A DNA stretch of 64,000 nt. Source: Candidatus Nitrosopelagicus sp. (lineage in GTDB: Archaea > Thermoproteota > Nitrososphaeria > Nitrososphaerales > Nitrosopumilaceae). Shown one piece after another: positions 15,935-28,765 of this stretch. Under the pieces are notes generated by a model. That model made no database searches, was not told the origin of the DNA, and saw only the letters and a program-made list of their open reading frames with translations. Position 1 is the first letter of the stretch; each line of letters starts with the position of its first letter. The stretch spans positions 1 to 64,000 of the forward strand of contig JAOLYB010000003.1 in assembly GCA_028343215.1 (NCBI GenBank). Reading direction: 5' to 3'. The position numbers and the translations under genes are program-made.

Positions 15935-16584
15935 TCTTTTTTCTCAACTACGTGGATTAATTCTTTTAATTGCCTTCTTTGTTTTGCAGGTCTTTTCTTA
16001 ATTGGATATCCTATACACAGCAATGATGTAGGTCTGAGTTCTGTTCCTATGATTTCTTTCACTTTTTCTTCATCAAACATGCCTATCCATATGCTACTCA
16101 AACCTAATGCAGATGCGGCTAATTGTGAATATGCCGCAGCAAGAGTTGCATCTTGAATTGAAAATTTCATAATTACTTTTGCAGGAAAGTCCAGTTTCAC
16201 TCTAGTTGGATTCATGCAAAATACTAGTACCAATGGCGTGTTCACATAGGCTTGTTTGTTTGCTGCTTTGACTAATTCCTCTTTAGTTTCTTTATCACTG
16301 ATGTAAAAAATCTCAAATCCCTGAAAATTACCTGCTGTTGGTGCTGTATCTGCCGCCGCTAAAATTTTATCAATTTTCCATTTTTCTACCGGATTTTTAG
16401 AAAACTTTCTAGTTGATCTTCGAGTTGCCATAACCTTGAAAATATCTGTATTCAGCTTTTTCTCTGTTTTTTTATTTAGAATATTTGTCATTAATCCTAG
16501 CCTAATCGATAAATCTTCACCTGGATCTTCCTTTGGCTCATATCCTTTAGGCCAGGTGCGTTTAGGATCTATTTTTTTATCCAT
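15931..16584 (-). CDS. Nitroreductase-family FMN oxidoreductase
   Basis: 217 residues. The family core begins at about residue 49 with FKVMATRRSTRKFSKNPVE, which supplies the phosphate-binding Arg-rich segment, followed by ADTAPTAGNFQGFEIFY, and ends with the glycine pattern LRPTSLLCIGYPIKKRP. FMN-dependent two-electron reduction of unknown acceptor. An N-terminal extension of about 48 residues precedes the core; a later start cannot be excluded. A second, distinct member lies at 58463-59068. Confidence 0.82.
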   Translation of the reverse strand: MDKKIDPKRTWPKGYEPKEDPGEDLSIRLGLMTNILNKKTEKKLNTDIFKVMATRRSTRKFSKNPVEKWKIDKILAAADTAPTAGNFQGFEIFYISDKETKEELVKAANKQAYVNTPLVLVFCMNPTRVKLDFPAKVIMKFSIQDATLAAAYSQLAASALGLSSIWIGMFDEEKVKEIIGTELRPTSLLCIGYPIKKRPAKQRRQLKELIHVVEKKD

Positions 16585-16618
16585 AAGACTCCTTTAATCA
16601 TTGAGATAAAAAATTTCC

Positions 16619-17932
16619 CTATCTCTTGAAATTTGACACAAAACTTTCAGTAGCCATTTTCATCTCTTTCACATCGGTCATTGAATGTGCATCTGAAAAT
16701 GCTCCAAGTTTACCTGGTAAGAAGAATATGCCATTTTTAGCTATCATCTCAAAATGATAGTTGAATAATTTTGTAGAATCACATTTTGCTGCATCTGCCG
16801 CATTGTTAATTTCGTTCATTCCATTTCTTGGAAAATGTGTCATAAATAATGAGCCTTTTCCTGTAACTATGACATCTTCAGAAAAAATCTTCTTTAGCAT
16901 TTTTGTTGTATCATTTCCTAATCTATCTAATTTTTTGTAAAGTGTGTTTTTCTTATTTTTCAAAATCTGAAGTGTTGTATCTCCTGCAGTCATTGACAAT
17001 GGATTTGCAGAAAATGTACCACCTCCAATGTAGGTTCTACTTTTTTTAGAATTTACAGAAGTGTTTGCATGTTCCATAATCTCATCTTTTCCACAAATCA
17101 CTCCAATTGGAAATCCTCCACCTACAATTTTTCCAAGTGTAACGATATCTGGGTCAAGTTTCATAGTCGGGTAAATACATCCGTATCTGAATCTAAAACC
17201 TGTAACAATTTCATCTAGCATGAATAATGAATTATTTGCTTTTACCATTTCTTGCAATCCTTGTAGGTATTCTTTAGTTGCAGGGATTGCTCCACCTCCT
17301 CCTAAAACCGGTTCAACTAAAATTCCTGCCAAATCCTTTTTTACTGATTTCAAAATTCTTAATGATTCCTGCAAATTATTCAATGGCAATGATACGATGT
17401 GTTCTTCATCTGTCAATCCCTGACTCTCAGAAACGTCAAATGGCCAGTTTACCGTTTTCAGTAAGTCTGTTGTATATCCATGCCATCCTCCATCAATTTT
17501 TGCAATAATTTTTTTACCTGTTACTGCACGAGCCAATCTAACTGAATACATTGTAGCCTCTGTACCTGTTGACGCATAACGAATTTTTTCTGCTACTGGA
17601 ACTGCTTTGGAAATTCTTTCAGAAAGTAAAATTGCATTTTCATTTGATGTTCCATGCATCCATCCTTTTTTCAATTGTGCTGCTGCTTTTTTCTGAACTT
17701 GTTTTTGAGCATGTCCTAAAATCAAACTCCAATGCCCCATCCAATAATCTACATATTTGTTGGAATCTACATCTTTGAGAAATTTACCCTCTGCAGATTT
17801 TGTGATAAATGGATATGGCTCAAAAAATCTAATATTGTGATGAACACCGTTGATGTGGACTTTTTTTGCTTTTGCAAATAGTTTGGATGACTCCTTAGTT
17901 TTTTTTCTGTAAATTTCTTGCGTGTTGGTCAT
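16619..17932 (-). CDS. Class-III aminotransferase of the glutamate-1-semialdehyde 2,1-aminomutase family
   Basis: 437 residues, a full-length PLP enzyme. Visible are [15 protein letters not shown] near 121-135 (phosphate cup), LDE at 239-241 (Asp contacting the pyridine N), and K268 in [12 protein letters not shown], the Schiff-base lysine. The pattern RYASTGTEA and GGGFPIG is typical of HemL, which makes 5-aminolevulinate for tetrapyrroles (heme d1-like, B12). The N-terminus and several loops differ from canonical HemL, so a related aminomutase or aminotransferase is also possible. Stands alone with 34 nt to the nitroreductase gene. Confidence 0.75.
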   Translation of the reverse strand: MTNTQEIYRKKTKESSKLFAKAKKVHINGVHHNIRFFEPYPFITKSAEGKFLKDVDSNKYVDYWMGHWSLILGHAQKQVQKKAAAQLKKGWMHGTSNENAILLSERISKAVPVAEKIRYASTGTEATMYSVRLARAVTGKKIIAKIDGGWHGYTTDLLKTVNWPFDVSESQGLTDEEHIVSLPLNNLQESLRILKSVKKDLAGILVEPVLGGGGAIPATKEYLQGLQEMVKANNSLFMLDEIVTGFRFRYGCIYPTMKLDPDIVTLGKIVGGGFPIGVICGKDEIMEHANTSVNSKKSRTYIGGGTFSANPLSMTAGDTTLQILKNKKNTLYKKLDRLGNDTTKMLKKIFSEDVIVTGKGSLFMTHFPRNGMNEINNAADAAKCDSTKLFNYHFEMIAKNGIFFLPGKLGAFSDAHSMTDVKEMKMATESFVSNFKR

Positions 17933-18007
17933 ATCCTACCTATTTTCTTCCCTTTCATTATATTACTGATCGCCAAAAACGGTCATTCATGCCTACATTT
18001 TGAATGG

Positions 18008-18015
18008 TTTATAAT
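18008..18015 (+). promoter_or_regulatory. Probable rRNA operon promoter (TATA box)
   Basis: TTTATAAT, a strong archaeal TATA box, about 150 nt before the 16S processing stem and 230 nt before mature 16S. It would start transcription near 18036. An additional AT-rich element near 18224-18236 lies inside the processing stem region and is a less likely promoter. Confidence 0.6.
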
Positions 18016-18035
18016 GCCTTCAGCAACTCAAATTT

Positions 18036-18120
18036 TCGCATACGTAACGCTTTGGCGGCGCCTTTGATGAAGTATGGCAAGATGCCATTTTGTGATTTAG
18101 AGGCCTCCAGTTACGCATAC
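18036..18120 (+). ncRNA. Structured pre-rRNA leader element or separate small RNA
   Basis: Begins about 25 nt after the TATA box. CGTAAC (18043-18048) pairs with GTTACG (18110-18115); inside, GGCGGC can pair with GCCTCC with one mismatch, and ATGGCA-AGA-TGCCAT (18074-18088) is a perfect hairpin. GC content is well above the surroundings. Since it shares the promoter with the rRNA operon it may be part of the leader, or be cut out as its own RNA. The stretch 17933-18238 holds no protein gene. Confidence 0.45.
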
Positions 18121-18159
18121 AAAATGAGGATCTGATCAAAAGATCAAATCTGAGATGTG

Positions 18160-18184
18160 AAGATTATGTGCATTCCGTTAATTC
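18160..18184 (+). other. 5' half of the pre-16S processing stem
   Basis: AAGATTATGTGC (18160-18171) is fully complementary to GCACATAATCTT (19728-19739). After one A-A mismatch, TTCCGT(T)AATT continues to pair with AATTACGGAA (19717-19726). Together they form a helix of about 22 bp that encloses 16S, the usual substrate of archaeal pre-rRNA cleavage. Confidence 0.85.
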
Positions 18185-18238
18185 CAATAAAAGAAATTAG
18201 TTGTGCAAAAAATGTACTTTGAAAATAAAATAATATAG

Positions 18239-19711
<1,473 letters not shown>

Positions 19712-19864
19712 GAAAGAATTACGGAAAGCACATAATCTTTGCATCGCCATCGATGCATTACATCATGAAAATGATGTAAGAAGGATGTAGCCGACTACCG
19801 CACTAGTTCGGCAATGATCGTCATGCATGTGTCTTGTGTAAATTGTGGCCGTAATTGCCGGTGT
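19712..19864 (+). other. 16S-23S internal transcribed spacer
   Basis: About 150 nt with no tRNA gene. Contains the 3' half of the 16S stem (19717-19739), two perfect hairpins (GCATCG-CCAT-CGATGC at 19741-19756 and TTACATCAT-GAAA-ATGATGTAA at 19758-19779), and the 5' half of the 23S stem: TTGTGGCCGTA (19843-19853) plus CCGGTGT (19858-19864), which pair with TACGGCCACAA and ACATCGG at 22847-22864. The unpaired ATTG between the two blocks is a bulge at the likely cleavage point. Confidence 0.85.
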
Positions 19865-22850
<2,986 letters not shown>

Positions 22851-22891
22851 CGGTACGGCCACAAACATAGAAAGACACATGCATGGCGTTT

Positions 22892-22921
22892 CATTTTTTG
22901 ATTCTCCTAGTGTAAACTAGG
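22892..22921 (+). terminator. Post-23S hairpin with T-run
   Basis: A TTTTTT run (22894-22899) is followed by the perfect hairpin CCTAGT-GTAA-ACTAGG (22906-22921). Located 40-70 nt after 23S, it may mark transcript end or be a stabilising 3' structure. 22851-23043 has no gene. Confidence 0.35.
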
Positions 22922-23043
22922 CATTATCAAATTCAATTTTTAAAAAATTTACACAAGATACATTTTGTTTAAAATTAAAATAAAAAAAGATAGTAGTTAC
23001 TCGATAATAGATTGTTAAGAAAATTAATTTAAAATTATTAGTC

Positions 23044-23238
23044 TTAGTCTACTTTTTTCACTTTTGTTGCGGCTGGGCCTTTTTCGGATTCACCAATTTC
23101 AAACTCAACTTTATCGCCGTCTCTAATCTGACCATTAACTTCTGTCTTGTGGACAAACAAGTCTTTGTCTTCATTTTCACGTTCGATAAAACCGAAGCCT
23201 TTAGTTTGGTTAAACCATTTTACGGTTCCTGTTTCCAT
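23044..23238 (-). CDS. CspA-family cold-shock domain protein
   Basis: 64 residues, the standard size of bacterial-type cold-shock proteins. It begins METGTVKWFNQTKGFGFIER with RNP1 (KGFGFI) and RNP2 (DLFVHK) intact, and ends PAATKVKKVD. Binds single-stranded RNA or DNA and melts RNA structure. CSPs are widespread in bacteria but patchy in archaea, suggesting ancient acquisition. The gene sits tail-to-tail with the rRNA operon and has its own strong TATA box, so it is probably abundantly expressed. Confidence 0.95.
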   Translation of the reverse strand: METGTVKWFNQTKGFGFIERENEDKDLFVHKTEVNGQIRDGDKVEFEIGESEKGPAATKVKKVD

Positions 23239-23261
23239 CTTGACCTGTTATAATCTACTGT

Positions 23262-23273
23262 CTATTTATATTT
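23262..23273 (-). promoter_or_regulatory. TATA box of the cold-shock gene
   Basis: AAATATAAATAG on the minus strand, centred about 29 nt before ATG 23238. The intervening sequence contains no Shine-Dalgarno-like motif, which suggests a short-leader or leaderless mRNA. Confidence 0.6.
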
Positions 23274-23401
23274 GATTTTTTAAATTAGCTATGACTAATA
23301 ATATTTACAATAAATTAGGTAAAACTAACTAATTATTATACAAAAAGTTAGGAAAACCTAAAAAAAATACACTTTATTAATCTATGAGTGTATGATAAGT
23401 T

Positions 23402-23488
23402 ATGAAAATTAAAAAATTACTGGAAAAGACAAACGACATAGAAGTAATACAAGCTTTGAAATGGAGTTTAGGAAATCAAATTGATTAG
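23402..23488 (+). CDS. Possible 28-residue peptide
   Basis: ATG 23402 to TAG 23488, MKIKKLLEKTNDIEVIQALK then a short tail. Amphipathic and helical. It is the only open frame of any promise in the 343-bp AT-rich gap 23239-23581, which otherwise shows repeated TAGGTAAAACTAA-like blocks. Low support. Confidence 0.25.
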   Translation: MKIKKLLEKTNDIEVIQALKWSLGNQID

Positions 23489-23581
23489 ATGTAACTTATG
23501 TGTCATACCATGCTATCTGGTTACAATGATTATTCACAAGATAAATAATTGTAATTTTGAATCTAGTTCTTTATCTTGATT

Positions 23582-23887
23582 TTATGCATTAGGATTATTT
23601 TTCATAAAATCTCTTAATGCAATTTTTAAGGCAAGAGTTTCAATCTTTTGTGATTTTTGACCTGCTAGAAAGAAATCTGTGGAATCCGAATTTACCAGTA
23701 TTGAACTTGCGCCATCTTCCATCTCAATTTTTGCGGTTGTACCGTGTTCTAAAATTTCAATCATTTCCATCAAATCTTCGTGTCTCAAGTAAAGAGTTTT
23801 TTCTTCATCGTCTGTAAATAACCATGTAATTCTGCATCCTTTTTCTCCTGGTAGGTAAGGTGTTTCTATTTTGAAATCTTCAGTCAT
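23582..23887 (-). CDS. Hypothetical soluble protein
   Basis: 101 residues, acidic, one Cys (GCRITW). The pattern of strands CRITWLF, TLYLRHEDLMEMIEILEHG, AKIEMEDG and SILVNSDSTDFFLAG suggests an alpha/beta domain. No family recognised. A short intergenic region of about 100 nt separates it from the divergent membrane protein gene at 23989. Confidence 0.6.
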   Translation of the reverse strand: MTEDFKIETPYLPGEKGCRITWLFTDDEEKTLYLRHEDLMEMIEILEHGTTAKIEMEDGASSILVNSDSTDFFLAGQKSQKIETLALKIALRDFMKNNPNA

Positions 23888-23988
23888 AATAATTGATTAT
23901 TTTATGAGTTGAAAAGTCTATTCAATTTGTTGTACCTAGTCTGTTTATTCTAATCTCCAGACTTTAAAATAGTCGTGAATGAAATAAT

Positions 23989-24552
23989 ATGGAATTGGAA
24001 ATATTACAATTAGCTGAAGAATATTATTACTATACATTTGCTATTGTCTTTGGAATCGGTCTTTTACAAGGTGCAATTCTTGCTCGAGGTATAAGAAGAA
24101 AGTTTCCCAAATTAAAAAAATATGCAAAAGGTGTATCAATAATTATTTTAATATTATTTTCAATTAATGCTGCAGGAAATATTTCAAAATTTGCAGAACC
24201 ATCTAAAGTTGAATTTACTGAGTTTGTAGTTCCTGAAACACCTGAAGCGGCATTTCTTCTACTTATTGATGTACTTGGATTGAATGCAGGAATTATTGCT
24301 GTAACTGGAATATTCATTTCTATTACTTTGATACTGTTGTTTAGATTTGCGGAATTGAATAGTATATCACGTTATTTCATTTTTACGATAAGTGTGATTG
24401 TTTTTATTATTGCAATGCTAGGTAGATTTACTGACTATGTTCCTAGTACCTTTCAAATAATTTTGTATGTTATGTATCAGCTAGGTATGACTCTTGGAAT
24501 ATTTGCTATAATGCGTAGACGTGAAAAAGATCCTTTGGATGATTTTGGTTAA
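23989..24552 (+). CDS. Polytopic membrane protein of unknown function
   Basis: 187 residues with about five spans: FAIVFGIGLLQGAILA, VSIIILILFSINAAG, GIIAVTGIFISITLILLF, FIFTISVIVFIIAML and IILYVMYQLGMTLGIFAI. Basic residues after the first span (RGIRRKFPKLKKYAK) place that loop in the cytosol. No transporter or sensor motif seen. Convergent with the TFB gene, 2 nt apart. Confidence 0.7.
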   Translation: MELEILQLAEEYYYYTFAIVFGIGLLQGAILARGIRRKFPKLKKYAKGVSIIILILFSINAAGNISKFAEPSKVEFTEFVVPETPEAAFLLLIDVLGLNAGIIAVTGIFISITLILLFRFAELNSISRYFIFTISVIVFIIAMLGRFTDYVPSTFQIILYVMYQLGMTLGIFAIMRRREKDPLDDFG

Positions 24553-24554
24553 TT

Positions 24555-25457
24555 TTATTTTTCTAAAAATACTTTGAGACCTGCACATCTGTTACGAATT
24601 GTTACTTCTGTAACACCTGATGCTTCTGAAATTTCTTTTTGAGTTTTATTTCCGCCTTCTGTGATACATGCAAGATATAATGCTGCAGCTGCTAATCCTG
24701 TTGGGTCTTTTCCTGCAACAACTCCAATTTTCTTTGCTTTTCTTAGAATCTCCACTGCCTTTCTTTTTGTTTTTTCTCCTAATCCTGCAACACTTGCAAT
24801 TCTTGGAATTCCGTTAATTGGGTCTGCAACTGGGACTTTCAAATCTAATTCTCTAAAAACCAACCTGTAACATCGTGCTACATCTTTTCTTCTAATGTTT
24901 ATTCCGTCTGCAACGTTATCTAAAGTTCTAGGTGTTTCTGTGTCTCTACATGCAGCATAAACACATGCAGCGACTAATCCTTGAATTGAACGTCCTTTAA
25001 CTAATTTTTTATCAATTGCTTTTCGGTAAATATACGCCGCTTTTTCAATGACTGCATCGGTTAATGATAATTTATCCTTTAGTTTATCCATTTCACTTAA
25101 TGCTTGTCTTAAATTTTTATCAACAGATGAATGAGCTTGTGATCTGCTATCCCATGTTCTAATTCTGTCAAATGATTGTTTCATTGCTGATGAAAGTGGT
25201 TTTCCTGTTGCATCTTTATTCACTGCCCCGATAACTGTAGATAATCCCATATCGTGCATTGTAATTGATGTTCCAGTTCCAGTTCTACTTTTGTCTACTC
25301 CATCGTTTGCAAACGATCTCCATTCTGGTCCACTTGCCTCGCTTCCTTCTGATAAAACGATGCCACATGTTTTACAAACAATCTCTCCTGAATTATCATC
25401 AGTGATGAGTGTAGTTTTGTTACAAGAAGGACATCTCTGTTCGTTAGATGATTTCAA
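24555..25457 (-). CDS. tfb: Transcription initiation factor B (TFB)
   Basis: 300 residues read from TTG 25457. The N-terminal zinc ribbon uses C9, C12, C28 and C31 (CPSCNKTT ... CKTCG), followed by the B-reader/linker (SRTGTGTSITMHDMGLSTVIG) and two cyclin-fold repeats that contact TBP and BRE DNA. Complete length for the family. It recruits RNA polymerase to TATA promoters. This group encodes several TFB paralogues, and a second, divergent one lies at 38005-39021. Confidence 0.93.
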   Translation of the reverse strand: MKSSNEQRCPSCNKTTLITDDNSGEIVCKTCGIVLSEGSEASGPEWRSFANDGVDKSRTGTGTSITMHDMGLSTVIGAVNKDATGKPLSSAMKQSFDRIRTWDSRSQAHSSVDKNLRQALSEMDKLKDKLSLTDAVIEKAAYIYRKAIDKKLVKGRSIQGLVAACVYAACRDTETPRTLDNVADGINIRRKDVARCYRLVFRELDLKVPVADPINGIPRIASVAGLGEKTKRKAVEILRKAKKIGVVAGKDPTGLAAAALYLACITEGGNKTQKEISEASGVTEVTIRNRCAGLKVFLEK

Positions 25458-25467
25458 CTATTCTAAT

Positions 25468-25489
25468 GCCATATTGAAGTTAATATGGC
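25468..25489 (-). promoter_or_regulatory. Inverted repeat over the TFB promoter
   Basis: GCCATATT (25468-25475) and AATATGGC (25482-25489) form a perfect 8-bp dyad with 6-nt spacer, 11 nt before the TTG start. It overlaps the only TATA-like element (CATATTAAC on the minus strand), so it could be an operator for feedback control, or an RNA hairpin if transcription starts upstream. Confidence 0.45.
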
Positions 25490-25596
25490 TTCACAACTAA
25501 TCTTATGGTTAATTGTATGTCTTTATTCATGAAATCATTCTATATTCTTAGTCTAAACAGCGAAACTCTTTATTCACACTTGAAATTAGTTACAAC

Positions 25597-26196
25597 ATGA
25601 CAACATCAAAAAAATCATCTGCAACAAAAAAACCAAAGGTTGTCGGTATTGAAGTTCTTAAAAAAAACGGTGTTGATGTGAATACACTTGTGAAACAACT
25701 TATCACAAACGCATCAGTTGAATTTACGGCGTATTACTACTTCACAAATCTTAGAATGCATGCCACTGGAATGGAAGGTGAAGGAATAAAGGGAATTATT
25801 GAAGATGCACGCCTTGAAGATCTAAGTCACTTTGAATCATGTATTGAGCGAATATTTCAGTTGGGTGGCAGTTTACCAAACGATGCACAAGCATTTATCA
25901 AAATGTCTGGGTGTGAATTTTTACAATTACCAAAAAATCCTACTGACATTAAGGCAATATTAGAAAAATGTCTAAAGGCTGAACAAGGTGCAATAGTAAA
26001 CTGGGATAAAGTCTGTAAAATGACTCATGGAAAGGATCCTGCAACATATGATATTGCAAAGGATATTCTTATGGAAGAAATTGAACATGAAAGTTGGTTC
26101 TTAGAATTATTATATGGACGACCTTCTGGACATATGCGACGAAAATTTTCTGGAGAACGTCCTCACACACAAAAACATTCTAGAGCATTAGGCTAA
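25597..26196 (+). CDS. Dps-like (DPSL) ferritin-family protein
   Basis: 199 residues, four-helix ferritin fold. Likely di-iron ligands are E42 (ASVEFTAYYYF), E75/H78 (LEDLSHFE), E129 and E161-H164 (MEEIEHESWF). Two Cys close to the site (C106 in SGCEF, C125 in EKCLKAEQ) resemble the cysteine pair of archaeal DPSL 'thioferritins'. A basic N-terminal tail (KKSSATKKPK) could bind DNA. Likely stores iron and removes peroxide, fitting an oxic marine cell. Convergent with the protease gene, sharing the four-base stop CTAA. Confidence 0.82.
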   Translation: MTTSKKSSATKKPKVVGIEVLKKNGVDVNTLVKQLITNASVEFTAYYYFTNLRMHATGMEGEGIKGIIEDARLEDLSHFESCIERIFQLGGSLPNDAQAFIKMSGCEFLQLPKNPTDIKAILEKCLKAEQGAIVNWDKVCKMTHGKDPATYDIAKDILMEEIEHESWFLELLYGRPSGHMRRKFSGERPHTQKHSRALG

Positions 26197-27704
26197 TCGT
26201 TTTTCAAAATTATTGAACCTGTGTTAATTTTTTTATCAACATCAAGCATACAATATGCGTATTGTGTATTTTTCATTGATGGAAACATAATGCTATTTGG
26301 ATCCTCGCTATGTCTTAAACCGATACCGTGACCAAGTTCATGCGTCATGATGTATTGCACTGTGTCAACATGAAAAAGTTGAAAATTTCCGTCACAGCCG
26401 TATCCTCCTAATGCAACTTCTACTATTCCTTTTCCAAGATTTGCATGGCCTAGAACTCCTTCTCCCATATCTCTGACAACCCATGTTACCCAAAGATTTG
26501 CATTAGCTTTTGTTTTAGTTGTAGCAAAATTTATTTTCACTTTTTTTCCATCATTTGCATTAAATTCCATATCTTCCCACATTTTGAATGAATTCACTAA
26601 TGTACTCACATGATCTAATGGCAATGCTGCAGGTTGATCATTAACATAAATTTTGTATTCCAAATGGTATACATCATCTCTTAGTACATACTCTGGATTT
26701 GGAAATCCTTGATTTCCAATCTCAATTTGTTGATCATAATTCCACTTTACATAATCTCTCATGAATTTTTTAATAACATCATTACTTGGATTTGGAAATT
26801 CAATGTATCTCTTATCTTTATTGACTATATTTTCAATTCTGTCTAAATACCTGGAAAATTCCCATTGGTTTCTCTCATGAATTTTTTCCTCCTCCTCTGA
26901 TAATTCTCGCACCTCTGGCAAATCAACTATTAGTAAATTATTATCAATCAAAAAATTAATTCCCTTCAAAAATTCTTCATCAGGGATCTTATCTGTTGCC
27001 CACCATCCTGCAGTATTTTTAATCCATGCTGGAATTGGTTGAACTGATGATCCTGTTATAGTATTATCTGATGATTCAACATTAATGATTTTATTTTCTA
27101 CAAGAAATTGTAATGACTTCAAAAATTCTTCATCAGGGATCTTATCTGTTGCCCACCATCCTGCAGTATTTTTAATCCATGCTGGAACTGTTTTTGGAAT
27201 ATTCAATGTAAATACTTCTGGTTTTTCAGCTTCATTATACAGATATTTTTTTACATTTTTTGTTGCAAACTCGTAATAATTTTTTACAACATGATTCTCG
27301 GGTGACAATTCATGGGCTTGTTCAAAATATTCTAATGCTTGCTTGTATTCTCCATAATTTCCAAAACCCACTCCCAATCCAATCAGTGCTGTAATGTTCT
27401 CAGGTTCTTGTTGATTTACCTTGTAAAATTCTAATATTGAAGCCTTATGTCTCTCAAGATTTTCTAATGCAATTGCTTTCATCAGTGATGTTTTTGTATT
27501 TGTTGGTACAATTTCTAAAATTTTATCATACAGTTCTATGGCTTCGTGATATTCTCCACTCATAAAATGTTCATTTGCTTTTTTGTATAGATTTGGAACA
27601 TCTTTTATTCCTTCAGCAAATACGTCGTTAATACTAGGACATAAAAATAACACAAAAACCGCTGATACGATTAATGAATACTCTCCAACTTTTCTCTTTT
27701 TCAT
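26193..27704 (-). CDS. Secreted metzincin-type protease with TPR and two tryptophan modules
   Basis: 503 residues with a signal peptide (LIVSAVFVLFLCPSINDVFA). TPR helices span about 35-150, followed by two nearly identical exported modules (VPAWIKNTAGWWATDKIPDE and IPAWIKNTAGWWATDKIPDE) at about 172-255. The C-terminal protease domain holds HELGHGIGLRH (H455, E456, H459, H465) followed by Ser-Glu-Asp and a met-turn-like SIMFPSM. The domain order is reversed relative to the protease at 4414-6039, where catalysis is N-terminal. Substrate unknown; likely at the cell surface. Confidence 0.85.
   Translation of the reverse strand: MKKRKVGEYSLIVSAVFVLFLCPSINDVFAEGIKDVPNLYKKANEHFMSGEYHEAIELYDKILEIVPTNTKTSLMKAIALENLERHKASILEFYKVNQQEPENITALIGLGVGFGNYGEYKQALEYFEQAHELSPENHVVKNYYEFATKNVKKYLYNEAEKPEVFTLNIPKTVPAWIKNTAGWWATDKIPDEEFLKSLQFLVENKIINVESSDNTITGSSVQPIPAWIKNTAGWWATDKIPDEEFLKGINFLIDNNLLIVDLPEVRELSEEEEKIHERNQWEFSRYLDRIENIVNKDKRYIEFPNPSNDVIKKFMRDYVKWNYDQQIEIGNQGFPNPEYVLRDDVYHLEYKIYVNDQPAALPLDHVSTLVNSFKMWEDMEFNANDGKKVKINFATTKTKANANLWVTWVVRDMGEGVLGHANLGKGIVEVALGGYGCDGNFQLFHVDTVQYIMTHELGHGIGLRHSEDPNSIMFPSMKNTQYAYCMLDVDKKINTGSIILKND
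26964..27034. repeat. 71-bp direct repeat, copy 1
   Basis: Identical over 71 bp to 27117-27187 (offset 153 bp, 51 codons). Encodes the core of the second tryptophan module of the protease. Confidence 0.9.
27117..27187. repeat. 71-bp direct repeat, copy 2
   Basis: Encodes the first tryptophan module. The absence of synonymous change between copies contrasts with the divergent flanks and implies recent duplication or conversion. Confidence 0.9.
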
Positions 27705-27763
27705 ACAAATTTGTTCTATTTTTCAAAATTAAATGATTCTACAAAATGAACTTTATACTAGAT

Positions 27764-28765
27764 TCAAGATAAAATCACATCGCCTACGAATATTTTCTTT
27801 ATTTCTTTTCTAGTTTTTAGTTTTAATGCTCCATCGTTATCTATTCCCTGTGATATTCCAGAAATTTTTCCATTTTCTGTATTTATTGTGATCTTTTTAC
27901 CAATTCCTGCTGCCTTTTTCATCCATTCTCTAATTATTTTAGTTTTTTCTCCATTATCTAATTGTGATAGATTTTTTTCTAATTGTAATAGAAATTCTTT
28001 GAGAAGTAATTTTGGAGGTGTTTTATCATCTTTTTTTCGGAGTGAATTAACTCCATAAAAATTTGGAGTCTTTGATAATTTCTTTTCTAATTTTTTTACA
28101 TCTATATCAAAATTAATCCCAACCCCTAGAATTAGATAATCAATACTGTTTGCTTGAAATGAGGCATCAACTAGAATTCCTGCAACTTTTTTCCCGTTCA
28201 TTGTAATATCATTTGGCCATTTTACTTGTGTTTCTATTCCTAAAATTGATTTAATTGATTTTGATAACGCAACTGCTGATAGAATTGGAATTAATGTTGA
28301 ACTTGAGACATCAAATTTTGGATGAATGATTAGTGAGAATGAAATCCCACCTTTTGGTGATGTCCACTTTCTATTCAATCGCCCTCTGCCTGATGTTTGT
28401 TTTTCAGCTATAATTATTGCCCCGTTTTCTTTTTCATCCGATGCAATTTGCTGTGCAAAATTTTGTGTTGAATCAATTTCTTCAAAATAATGAACTCTTT
28501 TCCCAATTACTTTGGTTTTAAGATTTGTTGTAATTTCCCACGGTAACAGTTTTTCTGTATCCTTCACTAATCTATATCCTAATTTTTGTTTTGACTCGAT
28601 TTTGTAACCTAGCGTTTTGATTTTTTTAATATGTTTCCAAACTGCTACTCTACTAATTTTTAAAACATCGCTAAGATCTTGACCTGATAGATATTCTGAA
28701 TCATGTGTTTGAAAAAAAGATAGTACCTTCACTAATCCTACATTATCAAAAGATGTGTATGACAT
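27764..28765 (-). CDS. birA: Bifunctional biotin-protein ligase / repressor BirA
   Basis: 333 residues. An N-terminal winged helix (LSGQDLSDVLKISRVAVWKHI, split near 27-46) is followed by the ligase domain with SGRGRLNRKW at 125-134, the ATP/biotin-binding loop, KWPNDI near 198-203, GKKVAGIL, and a C-terminal SH3-like segment. It attaches biotin to the acetyl/propionyl-CoA carboxylase carrier protein, central to the carbon-fixation cycle of this group, and may repress biotin genes. The ATG overlaps by 1 nt the stop of the upstream gene, so both form one operon. Confidence 0.92.
   Translation of the reverse strand: MSYTSFDNVGLVKVLSFFQTHDSEYLSGQDLSDVLKISRVAVWKHIKKIKTLGYKIESKQKLGYRLVKDTEKLLPWEITTNLKTKVIGKRVHYFEEIDSTQNFAQQIASDEKENGAIIIAEKQTSGRGRLNRKWTSPKGGISFSLIIHPKFDVSSSTLIPILSAVALSKSIKSILGIETQVKWPNDITMNGKKVAGILVDASFQANSIDYLILGVGINFDIDVKKLEKKLSKTPNFYGVNSLRKKDDKTPPKLLLKEFLLQLEKNLSQLDNGEKTKIIREWMKKAAGIGKKITINTENGKISGISQGIDNDGALKLKTRKEIKKIFVGDVILS

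Noticed and set aside
18121..18160. C/D-box small RNA suggested by ATGAGGA and CTGA words
   Set aside because: Boxes are too close to leave guide segments and no D' box is in place.
26964..27187. CRISPR-like spaced repeats
   Set aside because: Only two copies, in frame within a protein module, with no further units or cas genes.
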